Assembly: GCA_038961845.1 (NCBI GenBank)
Contig: CP152408.1
Coordinates: 4,092,001 to 4,156,000 of the forward strand
DNA length: 64,000 bases
Reading direction: 5' to 3'
From: Xylophilus sp. GW821-FHT01B05
GTDB taxonomy: Bacteria > Pseudomonadota > Gammaproteobacteria > Burkholderiales > Burkholderiaceae_C
Part shown: in pieces, positions 53,760 through 62,346 of the stretch
Position numbering within the stretch: the first letter of the stretch is position 1
How the letters are laid out: each line of letters begins with the position of its first letter
Notes under the pieces: generated by a model
What the model was told of the DNA's origin: nothing
Database searches by the model: none
What the model saw: only the letters and a program-made list of their open reading frames with translations
Translations under genes and position numbers: made by a program

Positions 53760-55280
53760 ATGTACAGAAAACATGGCGCACTGCTGATGACGGTCTACCT
53801 GCTGTGCGCGCTCGAGTTCCTGCAGACCGGCATGATCGCCTTCGCCTCGGTCCCGATCCGCGGCGAGATCAATGCCAGCCCGGAGGAGTACAGCCTGGTC
53901 GCCGCGCTCTACGCCTGCGTGGCCGTGGTCGCCATCTCCAAGCAGCGCTGGTTGACCGAGCGGCTGGGCTGGCGCAACTATGTGCTCGGCTCGATCGGCA
54001 TCTACATCGCCGGCGCACTGCTGTGCAGCATGAGCCACGACCTGCACACCTTTGCAGCGGGGCGCGTCGTCATGGCCCTGGGTGGCGCCTCCTTCATGAC
54101 GGCATCGCGCGTCATCGTCAACCTCATCCCGCCGGGGCCGGGCCGCTTTGTCGGCATCAAGGTCTTTGCCATGGGCCTGGCCAGCGGCACGGCAGCCGCA
54201 CCGCTGGTGGCATCCATCGCCGTCACCCATGACACCTGGCAGGCGATCTTCGGGGTTCTCATTGCCGGCTCGGTCTTGGCCGCGCTGCTCTCCTTGCGCT
54301 TTCTTCCCGGGGAACCAAAGCCCGAGAACGAGCGCACCAGCACCAGCCCTGCGCGCGTGCTTTTGCTGGCGCTCGCATCGTTCTTCTTCCTGTATGTGCT
54401 GCAGCGCTCCTACTACGACTTCTACAACGACACCAGCATCCTGCTGGTGTTCGCGGCCTTGGCCGTATTCGCCCTCTACACCTACTTCCATGTCGAGCAC
54501 CGCCATGAGCGGCCCCTGTTGAAGATCCGCCAGCTCATGACCCCGCGCTACGTGTCGGGCGTGGCCCTGTTCTCATTCAGCTACGTGATCCTGGGCGCCA
54601 ACAATTACGTGCTGCCCTCGTTCCTGCAAGTGGGCCTGGGCTATTCCTGGGAGACGATTGGCAGGTTCCAGTCCATGGGGCTGGCGGCTTCATTGCTCAC
54701 CTGGATCGTGATGCTGCGGCTGCTGCCCAAGTACCCAGCGCCGAAGAAGTTCTTCGTCGCGGGATTCTTCTCGCTGGCGGCCTTCGGCTGGCTGCTGTCC
54801 TCGCTCACGCCAACGGCGGACATGTGGCGGCACATACTCCCGGCGCTGGCGCTGAACGGCTGCTTTGTCATGCTGGTGCTGGCCACCACCGCGATGCAGA
54901 CCTTTCGCGATGTGGCCGGTGAAGACACGCTGTTCTCCCACGCCCAGCAGGTCAAGAACATGCTGGGCCAGATCGCCATGGCGATGGGCACCAGCATTGC
55001 CACCGTGCTCGTGCAATGGAGAAGCACGGTCCAGTACGGCTCGCTCAACGTGCGCATGAGCAGCCACGACCCGGTCTTTGTCCAGCAGTTGCAGCAGTTG
55101 GGCCAGTTCTTCTCGTCCTCACACGAGCCCGGCCAGGCCGCCCAGATCGCGCTGGCCGTGCAGGCGCAGCAGCTCGGCCAGCAGGCCTCGCTGATGGCGG
55201 GCATCGAGTATTTCTGGGTCGTGGTCTGGGTCGCGGCACTCGCGCTGGTGGTGTCCGTGTTGCAACGTGTCTTCCGGTGA
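53760..55280 (+). CDS. EmrB/DHA2-type MFS efflux permease
   Basis: A 506-residue MFS transporter with ~14 helices, as in EmrB. Helix 1 region MTVYLLCALEFLQTGMIAF, loop 2-3 QRWLTERLGWRNYVLG, GRVVMALGGASFMTASRV, late region DTLFSHAQQVKNMLGQIAMAMGTSI. It starts 8 bp after the adaptor stop. With the two previous genes it makes a proton-driven tripartite drug exporter. Confidence 0.93.
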   Translation: MYRKHGALLMTVYLLCALEFLQTGMIAFASVPIRGEINASPEEYSLVAALYACVAVVAISKQRWLTERLGWRNYVLGSIGIYIAGALLCSMSHDLHTFAAGRVVMALGGASFMTASRVIVNLIPPGPGRFVGIKVFAMGLASGTAAAPLVASIAVTHDTWQAIFGVLIAGSVLAALLSLRFLPGEPKPENERTSTSPARVLLLALASFFFLYVLQRSYYDFYNDTSILLVFAALAVFALYTYFHVEHRHERPLLKIRQLMTPRYVSGVALFSFSYVILGANNYVLPSFLQVGLGYSWETIGRFQSMGLAASLLTWIVMLRLLPKYPAPKKFFVAGFFSLAAFGWLLSSLTPTADMWRHILPALALNGCFVMLVLATTAMQTFRDVAGEDTLFSHAQQVKNMLGQIAMAMGTSIATVLVQWRSTVQYGSLNVRMSSHDPVFVQQLQQLGQFFSSSHEPGQAAQIALAVQAQQLGQQASLMAGIEYFWVVVWVAALALVVSVLQRVFR

Positions 55281-55308
55281 ACCGGTCGCACACAGTAGGA
55301 GAAATTTG

Positions 55309-56490
55309 ATGAAACCGAAAGCCGCCATCCTGGCACTGGCCGCAGGTGCCTTTGGCATTGGCGTGACCGAGTTCGCCCCCATGGGCATGTTGCCGCTGAT
55401 CGCGCATGACCTTGGCGTTTCCATTCCCTCCGCCGGCATATTGATCAGCGCCTACGCCTTGGGCGTGATGATCGGTGCGCCCCTCATGACGCTGATGACG
55501 GCCCGCGTGCCCAGGCGCGCGCTGCTGATCGGGCTGGCCGCCATCTTCACGCTCGGCAACCTGCTCTCGGCGATCTCCGGCGGCTACGCCATGCTGCTCG
55601 TCTCCCGCGTGATCACCTCGCTCAACCATGGCGCGTTCTTTGGCGTGGGTTCGGTGGTGGCGGCCGGCCTGGTCCCGCCGCAGCGGCGGGCAGCGGCGAT
55701 ATCGGCGATGTTCATGGGGCTGACCATTGCCAACGTGGTCGGCGTGCCGCTGGCGACGTGGGCCGGAGAGGCGCTGGGCTGGCGCGCCGCGTTCTGGGGC
55801 ATCGGCGGGATAGGCGTCTTCACCATGCTGGCGCTGTGGAAGACGCTGCCCGCCATCCCCGCCCCGGCGGCCAGCAATGCCTATGCCGAACTGCGCGTGC
55901 TGGCACGCCGCCCTGTCTGGATCGCGCTCGGGCTGACGGTGCTCAGCTCCAGCGCCATGTTCACGGTGTTCACCTACATCGTCCCCATCCTGCGCCTCGA
56001 GACCGGTGCATCGACATCCTTCGTGACGGCCATGCTGGTCACCTATGGCGTGGGCCTTACCGTCGGCAACTGGATCGGCGGACGCTTCACAGACCGCTAT
56101 CCAGACCGCACGCTGATGGTGTCGCTTGCCGCGCTCTCGATCTCGCTCGTGCTCCTGGCCATCTTCATGCCCTATACCTTGCCGACGGCAGTGCTCGTGT
56201 TCCTGTGGGGCGTGGCCAGCTTCGCCCTGATGCCGCCGCTGCAGATGCGCGTCATGGCTGCGGCTGAGGGCGCCCCAAACCTCGCGTCCTCGGTGAACAT
56301 CGGCGCCTTCAACCTGGGCAACGCGACCGGCGCGGCGCTGGGTGGTGCGGTCATCGCCGCGGGCTTGCACTACCCCATCGTTGCCGTGGCGGGGGCCGTG
56401 ACATCGGGCCTGGGCCTGCTGGCCGTGCTGCTGCTCCAGCGCCAGCCTGGCCGCGCGCCCCTGGCCCCGGTTGCAAAGCAGTTGCCATGA
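55309..56490 (+). CDS. MFS exporter (AraJ/DHA1-like)
   Basis: A 393-residue, 12-helix MFS protein, GAFGIGVTEFAPMGMLPLIA, LMTLMTARVPRRALLIGLA, NHGAFFGVGSVVAAGL, ASSVNIGAFNLGNATGAALGG, matching the AraJ/YdhP-type sugar or drug efflux group. ATG 55309 follows AGGAGAAATTTG. Its 3' end overlaps the monooxygenase start as ATGA. Confidence 0.92.
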   Translation: MKPKAAILALAAGAFGIGVTEFAPMGMLPLIAHDLGVSIPSAGILISAYALGVMIGAPLMTLMTARVPRRALLIGLAAIFTLGNLLSAISGGYAMLLVSRVITSLNHGAFFGVGSVVAAGLVPPQRRAAAISAMFMGLTIANVVGVPLATWAGEALGWRAAFWGIGGIGVFTMLALWKTLPAIPAPAASNAYAELRVLARRPVWIALGLTVLSSSAMFTVFTYIVPILRLETGASTSFVTAMLVTYGVGLTVGNWIGGRFTDRYPDRTLMVSLAALSISLVLLAIFMPYTLPTAVLVFLWGVASFALMPPLQMRVMAAAEGAPNLASSVNIGAFNLGNATGAALGGAVIAAGLHYPIVAVAGAVTSGLGLLAVLLLQRQPGRAPLAPVAKQLP

Positions 56491-57611
56491 ACACCACGCC
56501 CCCGCAGATCGTGATCGTTGGCGGCTCGCTGGCCGGCCTCACGCTGGCGCTGGCCTGCGCCGCCCGAGGTGTGCCTGTGCGTGTGCTGGAGCGATCTGCC
56601 CGGCGCGTGCTCGGCGGCGACAGCCTGAACATCGACTTTGCCGCGCTTGCAGCGACGGTTGGCCACGATCCGCGCAAGCATCTGGCACTGCCCATGGTGC
56701 CTGCCTATCGGGATCGCAACCTGACAACCTGGCCGGCGCTGTATGCCTGGCTGCATGACCGGGCCGCCGCAACACCCGGCATCACGCTCGAAGCAGGCCG
56801 GGCCGTCACATCGGTCGCAGACCTGGGCGAGCGTGCGCAACTCTTTTTCGCAGACGGCACGCAGAGCCTTGCCGCTGCGGTGATTGGCGCGGACGGCTAT
56901 CACAGCACTGTCCGCCGGGCGATTGCGCCAGAGGCTCCATTTGCCCGCTATGCCGGCTATGTGGTGTGGCGCGGGCTGGTCGATGAACAGGCGCTGGCGC
57001 GCCCCGTGCCCTGGCCATCGAACGGTGGTTTATGGATTGAGCTGGTGGACGGATACCGCCTGGTGGCCGCGGCGCTGCCCGGCCGCGATGGGTCGGTGGA
57101 AGCCGGGCGGCGCCAGATCACCTTCGCATGGTTCGACGTACACCGGGAGGCCTTGCTGCGCCGCACCCACCGCCTGTCGGCGGATGGCTACATCGTGGGC
57201 ACGCTCGGGCGGGGGACGATTGACGAAGCAGTCCGCGCAGAGCTGCTTGCGCTCATCCCGCAGTTGTGGCCACAGACATGGGCGGAGGCAGTGACTGCCG
57301 GGGTGCGTTCGACAGACGCCCTGAGCGGCGCCCCGATCGCCGAATACAAACCCGAGCGCCTGGCACGCGGCGCATTGGCCATCGTAGGTGATGCCGCCCA
57401 TGTCGTATCCCCGATGACCGGGCGCGGCTTTGTGACCGGGATGGAAGATGCGGCGGTGCTGGCTCGGATGCTGGCAGAGCGGCCTGCGAGCGAGTCCATC
57501 CCCTCCGTTCTGGCCCGCTATGAAGCGGCGCGATTGCCCTTTACCCAAGCGCTGGTCACCCATTCAGAGCGGATCAGCGCCGACTATCTGCGCTATGCAG
57601 CAACGGCCTGA
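56487..57611 (+). CDS. FAD-dependent monooxygenase, last gene of the cluster
   Basis: A 374-residue flavoprotein of the class A hydroxylase fold. FAD motif IVIVGGSLAGLTLALACAARG at the N-terminus, DG-type region IGADGYHSTVRRA, and GDAAHVVSPMTGRGFVTGMEDAAVLA near the C-terminus. Close in layout to aromatic hydroxylases and TetX-like enzymes; substrate unknown. Starts inside the end of the MFS gene (ATGA), so made together with the exporter. Confidence 0.92.
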   Translation: MNTTPPQIVIVGGSLAGLTLALACAARGVPVRVLERSARRVLGGDSLNIDFAALAATVGHDPRKHLALPMVPAYRDRNLTTWPALYAWLHDRAAATPGITLEAGRAVTSVADLGERAQLFFADGTQSLAAAVIGADGYHSTVRRAIAPEAPFARYAGYVVWRGLVDEQALARPVPWPSNGGLWIELVDGYRLVAAALPGRDGSVEAGRRQITFAWFDVHREALLRRTHRLSADGYIVGTLGRGTIDEAVRAELLALIPQLWPQTWAEAVTAGVRSTDALSGAPIAEYKPERLARGALAIVGDAAHVVSPMTGRGFVTGMEDAAVLARMLAERPASESIPSVLARYEAARLPFTQALVTHSERISADYLRYAATA

Positions 57612-57648
57612 TCGGGCGCCGTGACCATCCAGCCCCATGGGCTGCCTG

Positions 57649-58449
57649 CTAGCCGGCCAGTTCCGCCTGCAGCTCGGACACTTGGCGGCGCAGGGCTTCG
57701 TTCTCGACCGTCAGCTCGGCCACGCGCTGGCGCAGCGCCTGCAGGCTGTCGGCGGGCTCTGCGCCCTGCTCTTCTTGCTGCTGCGCCGCCGGCTCCTCGC
57801 GCGGTTTGCGCTTGGCGTCGCGCACGCGCTTGGCGGCTTGCTTCAGTTCGTCCTTGCCGGCGATGGCTGCCGCCCTTTGCTCTTCGGCCGGCAGGCTGGC
57901 CACGGCAGCGGCAGCATTGATGGAGATGGTGCCGGACTTGACGGCCGCCACCAGCTCGGGCGCGGCCTGCTTCTGGATCTTCTCGATCATCACCACCTGG
58001 CTGCTGCTGAGGCGCGCGGCCTTGGCGATGGCCTCGCGGCTGTTCAGGGTTTCGGAGGGCGGCAGACCCGCCTCGGCCGGCGCCGGCGGTGCATCCACGG
58101 CGGCAGGTGCCGGCACACGGGCGCGGCGCTCATTCACGATCTCTTTCTTGCGCAGCGCCAGCACGCCGCGCTGGAAGTCCGACACGCTGCGCCGCCCCAG
58201 GTGCTGGTCGATCATCCACAGGTGCACGTCTTCCATGGACTGAAAGCGCGTGTTCTGCACCGTCTGGAACGGCAGGCCGTGCTTCTGGCAAATGCCGTAG
58301 CGGTTGTGGCCGTCCACCAGCACCTCGCCCCACAGCACCAGTGCATCACGGCAGCCCTCGGCCAGGATGCTGCGCTCCAGCGCCTCGTGTTCATCCGGGG
58401 TCAGCGGGTCGATATAGGCTTTGAGTTCTTCGTTGACGACGATGTTCAT
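57649..58449 (-). CDS. Orphan ParB-domain protein
   Basis: A 266-residue protein with a ParB/Srx-like N-terminal domain (DEHEALERSILAEGCRDALV, GEVLVDGHNRYGICQKHGLP), a middle helical part with putative HTH (NSREAIAKAARLSSSQVVMI), Lys/Glu-rich basic stretch and a C-terminal coiled coil (SLQALRQRVAELTVENEALR). There is no parA, parS array or replication gene next to it, so it is more likely a DNA-binding or nucleotide-binding protein than a partition factor. ATG 58449 has a poor ribosome binding site. Confidence 0.85.
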   Translation of the reverse strand: MNIVVNEELKAYIDPLTPDEHEALERSILAEGCRDALVLWGEVLVDGHNRYGICQKHGLPFQTVQNTRFQSMEDVHLWMIDQHLGRRSVSDFQRGVLALRKKEIVNERRARVPAPAAVDAPPAPAEAGLPPSETLNSREAIAKAARLSSSQVVMIEKIQKQAAPELVAAVKSGTISINAAAAVASLPAEEQRAAAIAGKDELKQAAKRVRDAKRKPREEPAAQQQEEQGAEPADSLQALRQRVAELTVENEALRRQVSELQAELAG

Positions 58450-58555
58450 GGGCGCGAGGTTTGGGAGGCAGGCAAAGGGGCGGGATTCTAGAGCCATCCC
58501 CTTCATGGGCTTTGAGGCCACCGGCCCTGCCCCCGGCACCTGGTCGGGCCCAAAC

Positions 58556-58610
58556 GCTATTAAACATATAGCTAATATCCCAGGCAGCAGCTGGGCTAAC
58601 GGCACTTTTC
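58556..58610. repeat. ATAGCT/CCCAGGC/GGCACTTTTC dispersed repeat (copy D)
   Basis: GCTATTAAACATATAGC, AATATCCCAGGCAGCAGCTG, GGGCTAACGGCACTTTTC. CCCAG pairs with CTGGG around GCAGCAG. Same family as 21984 and 31650. It is just downstream of livF-like gene 58624 in the gap to the ParB gene. Confidence 0.75.
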
Positions 58611-58623
58611 ACCAAAAACCGCC

Positions 58624-59382
58624 CTATCCCGCAACCCCCACGCCCTGCCCAAAGTAAACCTCCTGGATATCCACCCGTTGCCGCAGTTCGGCCGCTGACC
58701 CATTCAGCACCGCGACGCCCGCCTCCAGCACCGTGGCGCGGTCTGCGTACTGCAAGGCGACGGTGGAGTTTTGCTCGGCCACCAGAATGGACAGGCCCTC
58801 TTCACGGTTGAGCCGCCGCAGTTGCTCGAAGATGTCGCGCACCACCAAAGGCGCAAGCCCCATCGAGGGCTCGTCCAGCACCAGCAGGCGGGGCCGCGAC
58901 ATCAAGGCGCGGCCGATGGCCGTCATCTGCTGCTCGCCACCCGAGGCCAGGCCGGCGAGTGTGCGGCGCTTGTCTTGCAGGCGCGGGAAGATGGCGTAGA
59001 CGCGCGCCAGGTCCGCTGCCGCCTCCGCCCGCCGTGCGCTGCGGCCAAGCGCGCCGGTCAGCAGGTTCTCTTCCACCGTCAGGCTGCGAAAGCAGTGGCG
59101 CCCTTCCAGCACCTGCACCAGGCCCAGCCGCACCAGATCGGCCGGGCTGGTGCGCGCCACCTCATGCCCGTCGAAGACGATGCGCCCGGCCGTCACCTGC
59201 CCGCGCTCGGCTGGCAGCAGGTTGGATACGGCTTTCAGCGTGGTCGATTTGCCCGCGCCATTGGCGCCTAGCAGCGCGTGGATTTCACCCGCGCGCACTT
59301 CCAGGCTCACGCCGTGCAAGGCCACGATGGAGTGTTGGTAGACGGCTTCGATGGCGTCTATGTGCAACAGGGGATGTGTCAT
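58624..59382 (-). CDS. livF: Second branched-chain-type ABC ATPase (LivF-like)
   Basis: A 252-residue ATPase. Walker A GANGAGKST, signature ASGGEQQM, Walker B LLVLDEPSMGLAP, LVAEQNSTVALQYADRA. ATG at 59382 follows CCAGGAC. It belongs to the second transporter whose permeases and binding protein lie at 60965-64000, separated by the SfnB-like gene and an inverted repeat. Confidence 0.93.
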   Translation of the reverse strand: MTHPLLHIDAIEAVYQHSIVALHGVSLEVRAGEIHALLGANGAGKSTTLKAVSNLLPAERGQVTAGRIVFDGHEVARTSPADLVRLGLVQVLEGRHCFRSLTVEENLLTGALGRSARRAEAAADLARVYAIFPRLQDKRRTLAGLASGGEQQMTAIGRALMSRPRLLVLDEPSMGLAPLVVRDIFEQLRRLNREEGLSILVAEQNSTVALQYADRATVLEAGVAVLNGSAAELRQRVDIQEVYFGQGVGVAG

Positions 59383-59439
59383 GTCCTGGTTTCCAGTTGG
59401 CGTGGGGCTGTGCGCGTGCACGGGCCACCGGGTACTCCC

Positions 59440-59625
59440 CTCCGCGAATGTCCCCCGCCTTCGGCTCCTCCTTTATTTCGCTGCGGGGAGCACCCGGCAC
59501 CCCATGCACTGTGAGCGCCGCGCCTGTGCTGGCGGCCTAACTGCGGCGCTGAACGATCATGACGGCGGGGTGCCTTGCGTAGCGAAATAAAGGAGGAGGC
59601 CGCAGGCCGGGGGACATTCGCGGAG
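59440..59625. repeat. ~186-bp inverted repeat element between livF-like and sfnB-like genes
   Basis: Left arm 59440-59482 begins CTCCGCGAATGTCCCCCG and ends CCTCCTTTATTTCGCT; right arm 59581-59625 is its inverse (AGCGAAATAAAGGAGGAG ... ACATTCGCGGAG) with a few differences. Outer 42-45 bp arms, ~98 bp centre with further GGTGC/GCACC pairing. MITE-like or cruciform-forming; no gene inside. Confidence 0.85.
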
Positions 59626-59662
59626 CAAGGCGCCCCGTCGGCGTGATCGCGCACTGAAGGAC

Positions 59663-60922
59663 CTAGCTCCAGGCATGGAACGGCGGCTTCACACCGTTCA
59701 AGAAGTAGTTCCCCACAATCGCGTACTTCCACCGCACCGGGTCATGCAGCGTGTGCGTACGCGCATTGCGCCAATGGCGGTCCAGGTTGTACTGGCCCAA
59801 GGTGGAGCGCGTACCGGCCAGCTCAAACAGCTTGTTGGTGGCCAGGATGGCGATCTCGGTGGACAGCACCTTGGACTCGGCCACGGCGATCTGTGCGGCG
59901 GCAACGCTGTCGGCCGTGGGTGCGGCCACCGCACGGTCGATGGCGCGGCCAGCGCGCTCCAGGATCGCCTCGCTCGCATGCAGGCGAATCTGCAGGTCGC
60001 CAATCGCCTGGATCGAGTACGGGTCTTCCCAGGCATGGTCAAGCTGGCTGTCGATCCACGGGCGGGTCTTGGTGCGGATGAAGTCCTGCGTCTCGGCGAT
60101 GGTGCCGCGCGCAATGCCCACATCGACAGCCGCCTGGATGATCTGGAAGATCGCGCCATCGGCCGAGGGGGTGTCGTAGCCCTTCCAGGCCGGGATCAAA
60201 TGCGTCTTGGGTACCTTCACCTGGTCGATCAGCACCGTGCCGCTGAGCGTGGTGCGCTGGCCAAAGGCCGACCAGTCATCGATCACGGTCAGGCCCGGCG
60301 CATTGCGCTCGGCCACCACATACCAGGTACGGCCCTGCTCGTCATTGGCGACGATGGGCACGTAGTGCGCCAGCAGCGCGCCGGTGGAATAGAACTTCTT
60401 GCCGGTGACCACGACATGGTCGCCCGCATCGACAAAGCGCGTCTCGAAATCAGCGGCGCGCTTGGAGCCCGATTCAGAAAACGCATTGCCCCAGCGCACG
60501 CCGCGCAAGAAGTCGGCAAAGAACAGCTTCTGCTGCGCCGCATCCGACACCGTGCGCACCGCGGCCACAAAGCCCAGGTGGTTCTGCGTGATCTGGCCCA
60601 GCGACGGGTCTGCCGCCGAGATGATCGCGATCACCTCGGCCAGCGTGGCGTAAGACACCTCTGCCCCGCCAAAGGCCTTGGGCACGTTGATGGCCCACAG
60701 GCCGCTTTGCGAATAGGCATCTATCTCTTCCACCGGCCAGCGGCGCAGACGGTCGCGCTCAGAGGCGCCAACGATCAGCTTGGCGGCCAGCGCGTGCGCC
60801 ACGGCAATCGCCTCTGCGTCGTCGCGGATCACATGGGCCGGCTGGGCCGCGCGCGGCAGGCCGGGCACCGCGTCGTTGGCGGCGGACTGGGTGGGTACGG
60901 AGGGTTGGAGAACAGCGGACAT
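59663..60922 (-). CDS. SfnB/DszC-like flavin-dependent oxidoreductase (acyl-CoA dehydrogenase fold)
   Basis: A 419-residue acyl-CoA-dehydrogenase-fold protein, starting at AHVIRDDAEAIAVAHALAAK after a short leader, with PKAFGGAEVSYATLAEVIAI, QITQNHLGFV, KFYSTGALLAHYVPIV, DDWSAFGQRTTLSGTV, and QYNLDRHWRNARTHTLHDP at the end. The pattern is that of SfnB/DszC sulfur-acquisition monooxygenases, which use reduced flavin to oxygenate sulfones or thiophenes (family knowledge). ATG 60922 follows AAAGG. Grouped with an ABC importer, which fits use of an organosulfur compound. Confidence 0.85.
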   Translation of the reverse strand: MSAVLQPSVPTQSAANDAVPGLPRAAQPAHVIRDDAEAIAVAHALAAKLIVGASERDRLRRWPVEEIDAYSQSGLWAINVPKAFGGAEVSYATLAEVIAIISAADPSLGQITQNHLGFVAAVRTVSDAAQQKLFFADFLRGVRWGNAFSESGSKRAADFETRFVDAGDHVVVTGKKFYSTGALLAHYVPIVANDEQGRTWYVVAERNAPGLTVIDDWSAFGQRTTLSGTVLIDQVKVPKTHLIPAWKGYDTPSADGAIFQIIQAAVDVGIARGTIAETQDFIRTKTRPWIDSQLDHAWEDPYSIQAIGDLQIRLHASEAILERAGRAIDRAVAAPTADSVAAAQIAVAESKVLSTEIAILATNKLFELAGTRSTLGQYNLDRHWRNARTHTLHDPVRWKYAIVGNYFLNGVKPPFHAWS

Positions 60923-60964
60923 CAAAGTACCTTTCAATAGCGAGAGTTAGAGGTCGGCAAACCG

Positions 60965-62287
60965 TCAGTCATCAATGCTTTTACGCACCTTGATGTTCTT
61001 TTCCTTCGCATAGGCCAGCGAGGATTTCTCAATGATCGGCCGCAGCAGCTTCCAATCCGGTGCGATCCAGTCAGACACCACGTTCCACTTGCTGCCGTCC
61101 CACTGCTGGAAGGCCACGCGGCCGTCGCCTTCATGGTTGTCCCAGGTCACGTTGATCGAATGGAACAGGCCCTTGGCACCGAGCGCGGCGGCGCGCGCCT
61201 CATCGATCTTCAGGTTCTCGAAGCCCCAGCGCACTTCATCGCCGGTGAGCGTGCGCTTGCCAAACTTGGCCTGCGCGATGCGGATCGCTTCCACGTTCAA
61301 GATGCCGTTGAGCACACCCAGGTTGTGATAGACGCTGCCAATGCGCTTGGGGTCCTGCAGGTTGCCCTTGCCGGCGCCGTAGACGGTCTTGGTGATGTCC
61401 TGCAGCACCGGGTATTGCGCGCCGGCCGCCACGGTGGTGATGGCCACGTAGCCCTTGGCGGCGTCGCCGGCCGGGATCACGTCTTCTTCCGAGTTGGACC
61501 AGACGTTGCCAATGATGTGGTCCACCGGGAAGCCGGTTTTTTGCGCGGTCTTGAGCGCCACCGGGTTCATCACGCCCCAGCCGCGCAGCACCACGTAATC
61601 GGGCTTGGCACGGCGGATGGTCAGCCACTGCGACTGCTGCTCGTTGCCCGGGTGCGGCACCTCGATCTGCTGCACCGTGAAGCCGTACTTCTTGGCCAGC
61701 AGCTCATAGATCGGGATCGTCTCTTTGCCGTAGGGCGAGCCGTGGTACAGCACCACGATCTTCTTGCCCTTGAGCTTGTCGATGCCGCCCTCTTTGCCGC
61801 CGATGTAGTTGACGATGCCCGAGGTCTCGCTATAGGGGTTGAGCAGCAGCGGGAAGACGTACTTGAACACGCGGCCATCGGTGGTGTCGGTGCGGCCGTG
61901 GTTGATGGTCAGCAGCGGCACCTTGTCGGCCGTGACACGGTCGATCAGCGCGTAGGCGATGCCCACCGACAGCGGGTTCCAGGCGGCGATGCCGGGGCGC
62001 TGCTTGAGGCGCTCATACACCTCTACGCCGCGCTCCACCTCGTACTGGGTTTCGCCCTCTTCCCAGGTCAGCTTGACGCCGCCCACGCCGCCGTCACGCG
62101 TGTTGACCAGGTTCAGGTAGTCAATAAAGCCGCCGAAGAACCCGGTGCCGCCCGCCGCGTAAGGCCCCACGCGGTAGCTCTGCAGCGGGAAGAACTGTTC
62201 GTTGCCGTCGGCATGCGCGAACTGCAGGCCGCCTGCGGCCAGGGTGGCGGCTACGGCCGCGATGCGTAATGTCTTGAGCAATGACAT
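60965..62287 (-). CDS. Second branched-chain-type ABC substrate-binding protein
   Basis: A 440-residue periplasmic binding protein with signal peptide (TLRIAAVAATLAAGGLQFAHA). SYRVGPYAAGGTGFFGGFID near the start, LLTINHGRTDTTDGRVFKYV, VVLYHGSPYGKETIPIYELL, and GFPVDHIIGNVWSNSEEDVI. It is long and divergent from LivJ, closer to the group of binding proteins linked to aromatic or sulfur substrates. Ends 42 bp before sfnB-like start. Confidence 0.9.
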   Translation of the reverse strand: MSLLKTLRIAAVAATLAAGGLQFAHADGNEQFFPLQSYRVGPYAAGGTGFFGGFIDYLNLVNTRDGGVGGVKLTWEEGETQYEVERGVEVYERLKQRPGIAAWNPLSVGIAYALIDRVTADKVPLLTINHGRTDTTDGRVFKYVFPLLLNPYSETSGIVNYIGGKEGGIDKLKGKKIVVLYHGSPYGKETIPIYELLAKKYGFTVQQIEVPHPGNEQQSQWLTIRRAKPDYVVLRGWGVMNPVALKTAQKTGFPVDHIIGNVWSNSEEDVIPAGDAAKGYVAITTVAAGAQYPVLQDITKTVYGAGKGNLQDPKRIGSVYHNLGVLNGILNVEAIRIAQAKFGKRTLTGDEVRWGFENLKIDEARAAALGAKGLFHSINVTWDNHEGDGRVAFQQWDGSKWNVVSDWIAPDWKLLRPIIEKSSLAYAKEKNIKVRKSIDD

Positions 62288-62346
62288 GGTTGAAAACCCT
62301 CTGGATGGAATGTTGTGATGGGAGTCGTGACGGGAAAACGCTTTGC

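Noticed and set aside
57649..58449. Plasmid partition locus
   Set aside because: Only a ParB-domain gene, with no ParA, replication initiator or parS cluster; surrounding genes look chromosomal.
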